DNA of 64,000 nt from the NCBI GenBank assembly GCA_965233675.1, contig OZ247498.1:372001-436000 (forward strand), read 5' to 3'. The stretch's first letter is position 1, and the number at the start of each line of letters is the position of its first letter. The notes under the pieces were generated by a model. The model worked only from the letters and a program-made list of their open reading frames with translations. It was not told the origin of the DNA and did no database searches. This DNA comes from SZUA-309 sp965233675. Its GTDB lineage: Bacteria > Pseudomonadota > Gammaproteobacteria > Pseudomonadales > Azotimanducaceae. Shown one piece after another: positions 54,047 through 62,861 of this stretch. Position numbers and translations under genes: made by a program.

Positions 54047-55465
54047 ATGGATACCTGGGTACGCACACTGACAGTGGCGATTGCTTCTCTCGTCGCCGGG
54101 ATTCTTCTGAGCAAGCTGCTCGGCGACGACGTCGCTGAGACGAATGCGTCTGCCTATGCGGATCTGGTGACCGAACTCGCGGAGGCACCTGCCGTCGAGA
54201 CCGTGGCGATGGTGGTGACTCTGGAGCCTCTTCCGGTCCCGGACGTTCGCCCCTCGATCAACTATCGCTATGTACCGGTTCCGGTGGTGGAGATGCTGCC
54301 GGTAGAGCCCGAGCCCGTGGCGATTGATGCGCCGGACGAACTCCTCACACTCGCCGACGAAGTCGCCGTGGAGACCGGCCCTCCGGAGCGGGAGTACGTG
54401 GCCACGCTGCATGAGGCGGATGCGGAAGTGGAGGATGGCTTCGAGGATCTCACGCCCGGTACCCTGACCAGAATGACCTGGCGTGCCGGCGAGTCACTCT
54501 ACGGCTCGGCGATCCCCACGCCCGTGCTGGTCGCGGAAGGTGTCGAGGCAGGCCAGACCCTCTGCCTGACGGGCGCCGTGCATGGTGATGAGTTGAACGG
54601 TATCGAAATCGTCCGCCGGGTGATGTATTCCCTCAATCCGGAGAAGCTCACGGGGCGGGTCATCGGCGTGCCCATCGTCAATCTTCAGGGGTTCGAGCGG
54701 CATTCCCGCTATCTGCCCGACCGCCGGGATCTGAACCGCTTCTTTCCGGGGAATCCCCGAGGCAGTTCGGCCTCCCGGATTGCCTACAGCTTTTTCGAAC
54801 AGATCATCCGTCACTGCGATGCGCTGGTGGATCTGCATACCGGCTCCTTCCACCGGACCAACCTGCCTCAGTTGAGAGCAAATCTGCTGGATGAATCCGT
54901 GCTCGACATGAGCCAGGGTTTTGGCGGCCTGGTGATTCTTCACAGTACCGGGGGCGAGGGCACCTTGCGGGCATCCGCCGTGCGTGCCGGTGTCCCGGCG
55001 GTGACGCTTGAAGCCGGTGAGCCGCTTCGTGTCGACGACAAGGCCGTGGACCTCTCCGTGAAGTCACTGTACAGCCTGCTGGACGACATGGGCATGTATA
55101 AGCGCCGCAGCTTCTGGGGCACGCCAGAGCCTACTTACTATGGTTCCATGTGGGTGCGGGCGGACAAAGGCGGCATGTTGCTCGGCGACGTGAAGCTCGG
55201 CAAACGGGTGAAGGAAGGGGACGTGCTCGGTACGGTCACCGATCCGATCACCAATGTGAAACAGGACATTCTGGCACCTCAGGCCGGACGGGTGATCGGC
55301 ATGGCGCTGAATCAGTTCGTGATGCCGGGGTACGCCGCTTTCCATCTGGGGGTGGAAGCACCGTCCGGCGACGCCCTGCCGGAATCGCCGAGCGCGGAAG
55401 AAATCGATCACTCGGTGGCGCTCGCCGACGGCACGCTCGACGATAGAGACGACTCCGACGAATGA
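54047..55465 (+). CDS. Succinylglutamate desuccinylase/aspartoacylase-family zinc hydrolase
   Basis: A 472-residue protein. An N-terminal hydrophobic anchor (LTVAIASLVAGILLSKLL) and a long acidic linker precede the M14-like catalytic domain. Zinc ligands are His179 and Glu182 (GAVHGDELNG) and His264 (DLHTGSF). A C-terminal beta domain (GTPEPTYYGSMWVRADKGGMLLGDVKLGKRV) resembles a lipoyl/biotinyl fold, common in this subfamily. The protein probably hydrolyses an N-acyl amino acid or similar amide near the membrane. Its stop overlaps the start of the next gene by 4 bp. Confidence 0.88.
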   Translation: MDTWVRTLTVAIASLVAGILLSKLLGDDVAETNASAYADLVTELAEAPAVETVAMVVTLEPLPVPDVRPSINYRYVPVPVVEMLPVEPEPVAIDAPDELLTLADEVAVETGPPEREYVATLHEADAEVEDGFEDLTPGTLTRMTWRAGESLYGSAIPTPVLVAEGVEAGQTLCLTGAVHGDELNGIEIVRRVMYSLNPEKLTGRVIGVPIVNLQGFERHSRYLPDRRDLNRFFPGNPRGSSASRIAYSFFEQIIRHCDALVDLHTGSFHRTNLPQLRANLLDESVLDMSQGFGGLVILHSTGGEGTLRASAVRAGVPAVTLEAGEPLRVDDKAVDLSVKSLYSLLDDMGMYKRRSFWGTPEPTYYGSMWVRADKGGMLLGDVKLGKRVKEGDVLGTVTDPITNVKQDILAPQAGRVIGMALNQFVMPGYAAFHLGVEAPSGDALPESPSAEEIDHSVALADGTLDDRDDSDE

Positions 55466-56052
55466 GGCGCCTGCCGGCTCTCGTTACCCTGATGCTCTGG
55501 ATGAGCGCCTGCGCGGAAGATGGGGTGGACCCGGCCCCTCAAGCGACGCCGGACCGCGCGCCGGTGACGGCGGATTTCGAACCGGTGACCGCCGTATACC
55601 GTTGTCGATCCGGCAGCGGCGAAGTCACCCTGGTCACGCGCACCCATGAACGGGGTCTGCACGTATTTCTGCCACCCGACCCGGCTGGCGGCCACCTTGA
55701 ATGTGATCATGACCATCGGGCATCGATCTGGGAGCACGCCAAGCTGAATGGCGTGAGTTTCCGTGCCGTCGGCAACGAGCCGGGCTGGGTGCTGGAGATC
55801 CGGGCAGGGGAGCGCCTGGATCTCAGCTATGACTATGGTCAGAGCGAACTCACTGTGCCCATCACGACCCGGCAACCGGGGATCGACGGCCGGGTAACGA
55901 TTTATTCAGGCAGCGCGGGCGGGCAGACGATGAAAGTCAGCTTGAGTGGCGAAGGCTGCAGCGACACCATGAGTGACGAAACTTTCCCGACGCGAGTCCA
56001 GGTGGAGCTCGATGGACGGACCTTCTCCGGCTGCGGCCGCCCGTTGCATTGA
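55462..56052 (+). CDS. MliC/COG3650-like lipoprotein
   Basis: 196 residues. The signal peptide ends in LMLWMSAC (lipobox) and the mature protein starts at that cysteine. A short YRCRSGSGEVTLVTRTHERG segment resembles the C-type lysozyme-inhibitor domain, and VSFRAVGNEPGWVLEI matches the conserved core of a periplasmic COG3650-type domain. Two cysteines near the C-terminus (GCSDTM, SGCGRPL) may pair. It is translationally coupled to the AstE-like gene (ATGA), so the pair likely acts at the envelope together. Confidence 0.78.
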   Translation: MRRLPALVTLMLWMSACAEDGVDPAPQATPDRAPVTADFEPVTAVYRCRSGSGEVTLVTRTHERGLHVFLPPDPAGGHLECDHDHRASIWEHAKLNGVSFRAVGNEPGWVLEIRAGERLDLSYDYGQSELTVPITTRQPGIDGRVTIYSGSAGGQTMKVSLSGEGCSDTMSDETFPTRVQVELDGRTFSGCGRPLH

Positions 56053-56120
56053 CGGATGGCCACGGAGTCGGCAGGACGGTCTGATCAGAGGGGTGAATGA
56101 CGCAATGAGTGGAGTGCTGA

Positions 56121-57548
56121 ATGCCTGAAATCCCCGAACTCTGCGCGCTGTCGGCGATAGAACAGCACCAGCTGATCGCCGCCCGCAGAATTTCCTGCCG
56201 GGAACTGACCGAAACGCATCTGGATTGGATCGCCACGGTAAATCCGGCGGTGAATGCGCTCTGCACCCTGGTGCCGGATCAGGCGCTCGAGCAGGCGGAC
56301 GCGCTGGATGCCGCGCTTGCTGGCGGACAGACGCCGGGCCCGCTGGCCGGTCTGCCGGCGGCCATCAAGGATCTGGTCAACACCCGGGGTATCCGCACGA
56401 CTCATGGCTCACCGCTTTTTGCCGCTCATGTGCCGGGCCAGGACGCGCTGCATGTGGCGCGGATGCGGGCGGCCGGCGCCGTCATTCTCGGCAAAACCAA
56501 TACGCCGGAGTGGGGGGCGGGATCGCAGACATTCAATCCATTGTTCGGCGCCACGGCAACGCCCTATGATCTCGGCAGGACGTCGGGCGGATCCAGCGGC
56601 GGTGCGGCCGCCGCGCTGGCGGCGCGAATGCTGCCGGTTGCGGACGGCAGCGACCTCGGCGGTTCACTTCGAAACCCTGCCGCGTTCTGCAACGTGGTGG
56701 GCTTCCGGCCGAGCAGCGGTCGGGTACCGGCGCCGGACCGGGCGAGCGGCTGGAACGGTATGAGCGTTCTCGGTCCCATGGGTCGGACGGTGGCAGACGT
56801 GGCCCGGCTGCTTTCGGTGATGGCCGGGTATGCGCCGGCAGATCCGTTGTCCCGGAAGGAGGATCCCGCAGAATTTGCCCGTTCGCTGGACAGTGAGCCC
56901 TCCGGCAATCGGATTGCATTCAGTGAAGACCTGGGTTTTCTCCCCGTTGCCGCTGCCGTGCGGGCCGTGTTCCGTGCGTCCCGCGCGTCGTTCGAGGCCC
57001 TCGGCTGCGCGGTGGATGAGGCGGCGCCGGATCTGAAGGATGCCCCGGAGGTATTCCAGACACTGCGTGCGCATGCCTTTGCCGGTTCTTTCGCCGCTAT
57101 CTACGAATCCTCCCAGCGTGACAAGCTCAAAGACACCGTTCAATGGAACATCGAGAAAGGGCTCGGGCAGAGTGGCCTGGAGGTGGCCCGGGCGGAGATC
57201 GCCCACACGGCCATTTATCGTCGGGTGCTCGCCTTTTTCGAAGACTGGGATTTTCTGGTGCTGCCCAGCACCCAGGTGCTGCCTTTCCCGAAGGATCAGG
57301 ACTGGGTGCGTGGGATCGAAGACGTGCAGTTCGATAACTACCTGCAATGGATGGAAATCTGCTCGGCGATCACGGTCACCGGCTGCCCGTCCATTTCAAT
57401 GCCCTGTGGTTTCAGCCCGGAAGGTCTGCCGGTTGGACTGCAGATCGTCGGGCCCCCCAATCAGGATCTGGCCGTGCTGAAGATGGCGCAGGCGTTCGAG
57501 GCAGCGACGGGTGTGGCTGCCCAGGCGCCGTCCTTTGAGGGATACTGA
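56121..57548 (+). CDS. Amidase signature family enzyme
   Basis: A 475-residue enzyme with a complete Ser-cisSer-Lys triad: Lys83 (AAIKDLVN), cis-Ser158 (SGGSSGG) and nucleophile Ser182 (DLGGSLRNPA), with spacing identical to the well-studied family. It hydrolyses amides, for example of aryl or aliphatic acids, and could feed the neighbouring CoA enzymes with free acid. It is upstream of two enoyl-CoA hydratase genes in the same direction (30 bp gap), suggesting an operon of amide hydrolysis and CoA-linked steps. Confidence 0.92.
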   Translation: MPEIPELCALSAIEQHQLIAARRISCRELTETHLDWIATVNPAVNALCTLVPDQALEQADALDAALAGGQTPGPLAGLPAAIKDLVNTRGIRTTHGSPLFAAHVPGQDALHVARMRAAGAVILGKTNTPEWGAGSQTFNPLFGATATPYDLGRTSGGSSGGAAAALAARMLPVADGSDLGGSLRNPAAFCNVVGFRPSSGRVPAPDRASGWNGMSVLGPMGRTVADVARLLSVMAGYAPADPLSRKEDPAEFARSLDSEPSGNRIAFSEDLGFLPVAAAVRAVFRASRASFEALGCAVDEAAPDLKDAPEVFQTLRAHAFAGSFAAIYESSQRDKLKDTVQWNIEKGLGQSGLEVARAEIAHTAIYRRVLAFFEDWDFLVLPSTQVLPFPKDQDWVRGIEDVQFDNYLQWMEICSAITVTGCPSISMPCGFSPEGLPVGLQIVGPPNQDLAVLKMAQAFEAATGVAAQAPSFEGY

Positions 57549-57577
57549 CCCCGACGGAATCAGATCAGGAGAGGGGG

Positions 57578-58375
57578 ATGTCCTACGAGACCATACTGGT
57601 CGAGCATGCCGATGGCATATCGACAATCACACTGAACCGGCCGGAGCGGCTGAATGCCTGGACCTACCAGATGGGCGCCGAGCTCTCCCAGGCCGTCCAG
57701 GCCGGAAACGCGGACGATGACGTGCTTGCCTTCGTGGTGACCGGGGCCGGCCGTGGATTCTGTGCCGGAGCCGATATCGGGGATGTGTTTCAGGCTCAGG
57801 CGGAAGGGGAAGACGTCGGCCGGACCGATGGGCCCAGAGACTGGGTCGGAGAGATTCGAGCCGCCAAGCCCATGGTTGCTGCGATCAACGGCGCCGCCAT
57901 CGGCGTGGGCCTGACCCAGGTCCTCCCCATGGACTATCTGATCGCCGCCGATGATGCCAAATTGTCCGCCCGCTTCGTGAAAATGGGTGTGGTACCGGAG
58001 CTGGCGAGCTCGCATTTTCTGGTCCTGCGAATGGGCTTCGGCCGGGCCAGCGAACTGATGCTGTCAGGTCGGACGGTCAATGGCCTGGAAGCGGCTGCCA
58101 TCGGTCTGGTCGATCGATCAGTTCCGGCGGACGAACTGCTTCCGGTGGCCCGTGAGGTGGCCCGGGGCATGGGTGACAATCCGCAATCCTCCCTGCGCGC
58201 CATCAAGGAACTGGTCACGTTGAACGCGGCGGAGGGGGATCTGTCATTGATCCAGCAGCGAGAGCTGGCGGCGCTTGCCCGGGCATATGAGTCCCCGGAA
58301 CACAAGGAGGCCATTGCCGCCTTCATGGAGAAGCGGGCGCCGGACTTCAAGGCGGCCCGGAACAGGGAGGCATAA
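57578..58375 (+). CDS. Enoyl-CoA hydratase/isomerase family protein, copy 2
   Basis: A 265-residue crotonase. It has ITLNRPERLNAWTYQM, the oxyanion segment VTGAGRGFCAGADIGD, AAINGAAIGVGLTQVLPMDYLIA, and a later SHFLVLRMGFGRASELMLSGRTVNGLEA. The catalytic glutamates expected at the loops after the oxyanion segments are partly visible as Glu near 145 (VPELASSH). A preceding AGGAGAGGGG is an excellent ribosome site. The 2 bp gap to copy 3 shows the two are co-translated, probably for different chain or stereo steps. Confidence 0.92.
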   Translation: MSYETILVEHADGISTITLNRPERLNAWTYQMGAELSQAVQAGNADDDVLAFVVTGAGRGFCAGADIGDVFQAQAEGEDVGRTDGPRDWVGEIRAAKPMVAAINGAAIGVGLTQVLPMDYLIAADDAKLSARFVKMGVVPELASSHFLVLRMGFGRASELMLSGRTVNGLEAAAIGLVDRSVPADELLPVAREVARGMGDNPQSSLRAIKELVTLNAAEGDLSLIQQRELAALARAYESPEHKEAIAAFMEKRAPDFKAARNREA

Positions 58376-58377
58376 CC

Positions 58378-59178
58378 ATGTCCGTTACCGAACACGCATT
58401 TACCGAACTCAGCTACGACGTCAGCGACCACATCGGGGTGATCACGCTGCGCCGACCGGAAGCGATGAACGCTCTTACCTACACCCTGTACATGGAACTC
58501 GAGGATGCTATTCGCGATTCAGAGGCGCGTGTGCTGGTGATCACCGGAGAGGGCCGTGCATTCTGCGCGGGAGACGACATGAAGCAGATCCTCGGCGGCA
58601 GCGAAGGACCGCCGCCGGAATCCATCGCCCGGGGCCGACGCACCGGCGGACTGACGCCGGCCGCGGATGCCATGCTGTATTCAGACATTCCGATCATCGC
58701 CGCGGTGAATGGACCTGCGGTGGGCTGGGGCATGGAACTGGCCATCATGGCGGATATCCGCATCGCCAGCACAGCGGCAAAGTTTGGAGAGCTGTTCGTG
58801 GTTCGTGGCCTGTGTTGCGATGCTCCCGGGCTCGGCCGGCTGGCCCAGCTGGTCGGGCGTTCCCGGGCCGCTGAGCTTCTGTTCACCGGCGAAGTGATCG
58901 ATGCGGAGCGGGCGCTGGCCTTTGGATTGGTATCCGACGTGGTCGAGCCTGATGCGCTGCTGGATCGGGCGCTGTCGATGGCGGGCCGGATCGCGGCCAA
59001 TCCGCCCCTGGCAGTGCGAGCCATAAAGGCAGGTCTGCGCCGGACCCTGGATCCGGATTGGCGAGATACGGGCGCCTGGGCGATCCAGCAGATTCAGCAT
59101 CTGCGACAGACGGAAGATTCAAAGGAAAGCGTGCAGGCTTTTCTGGAGAAGCGAACGCCCGATTTCAGCGGCCGTTGA
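58378..59178 (+). CDS. Enoyl-CoA hydratase/isomerase family protein, copy 3
   Basis: A 266-residue crotonase: ITLRRPEAMNALTYTLYMELE, ITGEGRAFCAGDDMKQIL, AAVNGPAVGWGMELAIMADIRIA, and GRSRAAELLFTGEVIDAERAL. The DDMKQ variant after the oxyanion loop differs from copy 2, so substrate preference probably differs. It is the last gene of the amidase/crotonase run, convergent with the ferritin-like gene, with only 23 bp between stops. Confidence 0.92.
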   Translation: MSVTEHAFTELSYDVSDHIGVITLRRPEAMNALTYTLYMELEDAIRDSEARVLVITGEGRAFCAGDDMKQILGGSEGPPPESIARGRRTGGLTPAADAMLYSDIPIIAAVNGPAVGWGMELAIMADIRIASTAAKFGELFVVRGLCCDAPGLGRLAQLVGRSRAAELLFTGEVIDAERALAFGLVSDVVEPDALLDRALSMAGRIAANPPLAVRAIKAGLRRTLDPDWRDTGAWAIQQIQHLRQTEDSKESVQAFLEKRTPDFSGR

Positions 59179-59201
59179 TCGGCCGGGCGGCCGGTAGCCC
59201 A

Positions 59202-59774
59202 CTACAGCAGCCGCCGCAGGGCCTTCACTTCCTTCTTCAGTGATTTGATAGAGGCTCGAAGGTCGTCGAGTTCCTCCGATCGGGGCGGCTTCTCGCTTGC
59301 GCCGTTGTCCTTGGACTTTCGGACCTTGCCCAGCACCGCTTCGTAGGCCGCCTGCAGGCGGCGGCCGCTGTCCCGTTCTTCGGCGATGTAACGGCCGAGC
59401 AGCGCGCCGGTTTCCGGATCGATGCTGGTGTCTTCGAACAGGCGGGCGAATGGGTCACCATCCCCGCCACCCAGCATACTGTTCACCTGTGCCACTTTTT
59501 CCGCGTCCGTGGCACTCGAGCGGACACAGTCCATGAGTCCGTCAAAGTCCCTGAAGACGTGAAAGGCATCATCTTCCGATACCGGATGACCCAGCTCGCA
59601 CATGCGTTTGGTGAAGGCCCAGGCGTGTTCTCCTTCCCGGATCGCCACGAAGCGCAGGGTGGCTTCGAGATCCGGGTCTTCGGTGGTATCCGCCCAGGCG
59701 GATAGAAATGCCTCGCCTTTCTTTTCGTTGACGGCGATGGTGTTGAGCAGTGACAGGTAGCTGGGTTTGCCCAT
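59202..59774 (-). CDS. Ferritin-like fold protein with coiled-coil tail
   Basis: 190 residues of mostly helical sequence. NEKKGEAFLSAWADT, FVAIREGEHAWAFTKRM and YIAEERDSGRRLQAAY look like the carboxylate and ExxH elements of a ferritin/rubrerythrin-type four-helix bundle, which may bind iron or manganese. The last 50 residues (SEELDDLRASIKSLKKEVKALRRLL) form a charged coiled coil. No signal peptide is present. It is a single-gene unit, convergent with copy 3 of the hydratases and divergent from the protease gene. The function is not certain. Confidence 0.72.
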   Translation of the reverse strand: MGKPSYLSLLNTIAVNEKKGEAFLSAWADTTEDPDLEATLRFVAIREGEHAWAFTKRMCELGHPVSEDDAFHVFRDFDGLMDCVRSSATDAEKVAQVNSMLGGGDGDPFARLFEDTSIDPETGALLGRYIAEERDSGRRLQAAYEAVLGKVRKSKDNGASEKPPRSEELDDLRASIKSLKKEVKALRRLL

Positions 59775-59941
59775 GGATCCGATCCCTCTGTTTGTCCCCG
59801 GACCCAGGATACACCTTCAGTCGCGGTGGATCGTGTACATCGGGTGAACGCTGGAGTCGGGACCCGGTCGGCGCTTACAGGGCCGGGTTTGTCCGGAACC
59901 GCGCCGGTGGTTGATTCACGGATTGGTGTAAAATTCACAGG

Positions 59942-61414
59942 ATGCAGCACTCGTTCCACTCATTGCTTCTGATGGTCGTTGTTTCTTTAGCCGGCGCAGG
60001 ATGCGGTGGCGGCGGTGGTGGCTCCGGTTCCGGCAACGCTGTCGCGACAACGCCTCCATCCACTTCCGGGGGTGGTCTGCCTGCGGCGCACGCTCAGTGT
60101 TCGCTGTCGGAAGCCAGAAACGACGTGCTCGACATCATGGAGAACTTCTACTTCTTCAATGAGTTTCCGGCCCAGGAAGCAAAGTATGCGGATGTGCGCA
60201 GCCGTCTCAGTACGTTCGGCTCGGTGGATGCTCTGCTTGACGAACTGCGGTATCAGCCGGGCAGCTTCGACCGGGGCTTCACGTACTATGCCACCGTCGA
60301 AGAGGTGGATCAGTTCTTCAGCGCCGGTGAGTTCTATGGCTTCGGCTTCAGTGTGGGGATCGATGCGGCCGGCGACTGGCGATTGATCGATGTCTTCGGT
60401 GGCTCACCGGCCGATGATGCAGGACTGACCCGCGGTACCACCATCCTCAGTGTGGACGGCACGCCGACAGGCAGTCTGAACATCAATGCGGAGTCCACGC
60501 TTGGACCGGCGGAAGTGGGCGTGCAGCGGACGATCGACGTCCGCCTGCTGGACGGCACGCCGGATACGGTGACGCTGACCAAGCGGGCGGTGGATCTGGA
60601 TCCGGTGCCTTCGAGCCGCGTCCGCGTATTCGACGTGGGTGGACGGATGGTCGGTTACCTCTTCTTCCGTACCTTCATTGAAAATGCGGATGATCTGCTC
60701 CGGGACGCCATGCAGACACTGCAGGATCAGGCGGTTGCCCTTGGTGGGACCGGAATCGACGATCTGGTGATCGACTTCCGCTATAACGGGGGTGGGCTTG
60801 TGAGCACCGCGGAAGTGCTTGGTTCGCTGATGGCCGGCAGTGCCCGCCAGGACAACAACACCCTTTTCTTCCGCTACGAATACAACGACTGGGTGACTGA
60901 CAACTACGGCGACGCGTCGGATTTCCGTTACTTCCACGGTGAGGACGCAGCGCTCGAAAATCTGGAGAGCGTCTACTACATCACCGACGCCGGTAGTGCT
61001 TCCGCCAGTGAACTGACAATCAGCGGCATGGCGCCCTATATGACCCGATCCGTGACCGTGGGCGGGCGCACCTACGGCAAGCCGGTGGGTCAGTGGGGTA
61101 TCGAGTACTGTAATGATTCCATGGTTCTGTTCGTGGTGACGTTCCGCACGGTGAACGTTGACGATGAGGCGGACTATTACACCGGAATACCGGCCAACTG
61201 CACGGTGGCGGACGACTGGGATCATCTGCTCGCGGATCCGGAAGAAGGACGCCTGGATGCTGTTCTGGACGATATCGAAGCGAACGGGGGCAACTGCGTG
61301 CCGGGCCAGCCCATCATGGGGGCGGCACAGAGTCTTTCCGGTGCGCCGGTATTCGAGCGGCCCGGGGCCATAGAGGGGCCGAGTCTGGCTGCAAAACTCA
61401 TCCGCGCCTATTGA
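59942..61414 (+). CDS. S41 (C-terminal processing) protease, lipoprotein
   Basis: A 490-residue exported protease. The signal peptide ends VVVSLAGAGC with a Gly-rich tail, so it is probably a lipoprotein. A PDZ-like region (GFSVGIDAAGDWRLIDVFGGSPADDAGL) is followed by the S41 domain; the nucleophile candidate is Ser354 in GSASASELTIS. A TAAAAT box ends only 7 bp before the ATG and no ribosome site precedes the gene. It may therefore be transcribed as a leaderless mRNA. It likely cleaves peptides in the periplasm or at the outer membrane. Confidence 0.88.
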   Translation: MQHSFHSLLLMVVVSLAGAGCGGGGGGSGSGNAVATTPPSTSGGGLPAAHAQCSLSEARNDVLDIMENFYFFNEFPAQEAKYADVRSRLSTFGSVDALLDELRYQPGSFDRGFTYYATVEEVDQFFSAGEFYGFGFSVGIDAAGDWRLIDVFGGSPADDAGLTRGTTILSVDGTPTGSLNINAESTLGPAEVGVQRTIDVRLLDGTPDTVTLTKRAVDLDPVPSSRVRVFDVGGRMVGYLFFRTFIENADDLLRDAMQTLQDQAVALGGTGIDDLVIDFRYNGGGLVSTAEVLGSLMAGSARQDNNTLFFRYEYNDWVTDNYGDASDFRYFHGEDAALENLESVYYITDAGSASASELTISGMAPYMTRSVTVGGRTYGKPVGQWGIEYCNDSMVLFVVTFRTVNVDDEADYYTGIPANCTVADDWDHLLADPEEGRLDAVLDDIEANGGNCVPGQPIMGAAQSLSGAPVFERPGAIEGPSLAAKLIRAY

Positions 61415-61489
61415 AGCGCCCGGTTTCCGGCTGGAGGCGCGTTCAGTGATCGGTTAGCCTTCCCGATCCTTTGCTCCGGAAGCTTCAGC

Positions 61490-62860
61490 ATGACTTACTC
61501 GAACAACCGGCTTGTTGCCGCGTTTTTCATCCTGCTCATCTCTGTCCTCCCTGCCAGCGGGACGTTTGCCCGCGAGATTCCAGAAACCCAACCCGGTCGC
61601 GTCGGGCTCGATTCCGAGCGACTGGAGCGGATTTCGGTCTACATGAACGAGGCGGTGACCGATGGCACCATGGTCGGTGGTCTGGGCATGATCGCCCGCA
61701 ATGGTCGGCTGGCTTATACGGAAACCTGGGGAATGATGGACCGGGAAGCGCAGAAGCCCATGTCGGAAGATGCCATCTTCCGCATCTACTCCATGAGCAA
61801 GCCGATCACCGCGGTTGCGCTGATGATGCTTTATGAAGAAGGCCGGTTTTTCCTGAACGACCCGTTGGCCAAGTACATTCCCGAACTCGCCAATCTGCAG
61901 GTGGCGCGTTCGACGGCGGATGGGGCGGATACCCGGATCGTCTCCGACGGCACCCGGAGCATGACCATCGGCGATGGTGATCAGGACCTGACCGGACAGA
62001 CCCGCAAAGCCAGCCGCCAACCGACGATCCGGGATCTGCTGACGCACACGGCCGGATTCACCTACGGTGTTTTCGGCAATACGGAAGTGGATCAGCAGTA
62101 CCGGGAAGCCGGCATTCTGATCAGCACGCCCGATCTCGAGGACTTCGTGACCAGGCTCGGTCAGATTCCGCTGCAGTACGATCCGGGCACCCGCTGGCAC
62201 TACAGCGTGTCTGTGGACATTCAGGGCCGGCTGGTGGAAGTGCTGTCCGGCATGCGGTTTGGAGAATTCCTGCAGACCCGGTTGTTCGAGCCGCTGGATA
62301 TGAACGACACCAGCTTCGTGGTGCCCGCGGACAAGATGGATCGGCTTGCCCAGCTCTACACGCCCGAGGGAACCGCCGAAGGTGCGGATGGGTTCCGCAG
62401 CATGGGTCGGGGACCGCTGGTGGTTGCCCCGGATTCCACCAGTGAGGGCTTCATGGAAGGGGCCACCTTCGAGAGCGGCGGTGGTGGTCTGGTTTCGACC
62501 GCCAGAGATTACCTGCGTTTTTCCCAGATGATGCTGAACGGTGGCGAACTGGACGGGGTGCGGATTCTTTCGCCGAAGACCGTTGAACTGATGACCACCA
62601 ATCATCTCGGCGATATTCAGATGGGCTTCGGGCAGAGTGGGGTTGGATTCGGACTCGGCTTCGCGGTTGCTCTGGATCAGGGCGAAATCGGCGAGATCGG
62701 TTCGCCGGGTGAATACAACTGGGGCGGCGCCGCCGGCACCCGCTTCTGGATCGATCCGGAAGAAAACCTGATCGGTGTTTTCATGGTGCAGAGCATTCCG
62801 CACCGGACCCGGCTGGCCCAGACCTTCAAGGTGCTCACTTATCAGGCCATCGTGGAGTAG
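61490..62860 (+). CDS. Serine hydrolase, beta-lactamase/class C family, copy 2
   Basis: A 456-residue secreted protein with a signal peptide (FFILLISVLPASGTFA), the nucleophile motif Ser101-Met-Ser-Lys104, and a Tyr motif in WHYSVSVDIQGR. The fold is that of EstB-like esterases and penicillin-binding-protein-like enzymes. A role in periplasmic ester or peptide hydrolysis is likely. Its TAG stop at 62858-62860 is followed by a single base before the start of the chorismate-mutase fusion, so the two genes are tightly coupled. Confidence 0.9.
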   Translation: MTYSNNRLVAAFFILLISVLPASGTFAREIPETQPGRVGLDSERLERISVYMNEAVTDGTMVGGLGMIARNGRLAYTETWGMMDREAQKPMSEDAIFRIYSMSKPITAVALMMLYEEGRFFLNDPLAKYIPELANLQVARSTADGADTRIVSDGTRSMTIGDGDQDLTGQTRKASRQPTIRDLLTHTAGFTYGVFGNTEVDQQYREAGILISTPDLEDFVTRLGQIPLQYDPGTRWHYSVSVDIQGRLVEVLSGMRFGEFLQTRLFEPLDMNDTSFVVPADKMDRLAQLYTPEGTAEGADGFRSMGRGPLVVAPDSTSEGFMEGATFESGGGGLVSTARDYLRFSQMMLNGGELDGVRILSPKTVELMTTNHLGDIQMGFGQSGVGFGLGFAVALDQGEIGEIGSPGEYNWGGAAGTRFWIDPEENLIGVFMVQSIPHRTRLAQTFKVLTYQAIVE

Positions 62861-62861
62861 C

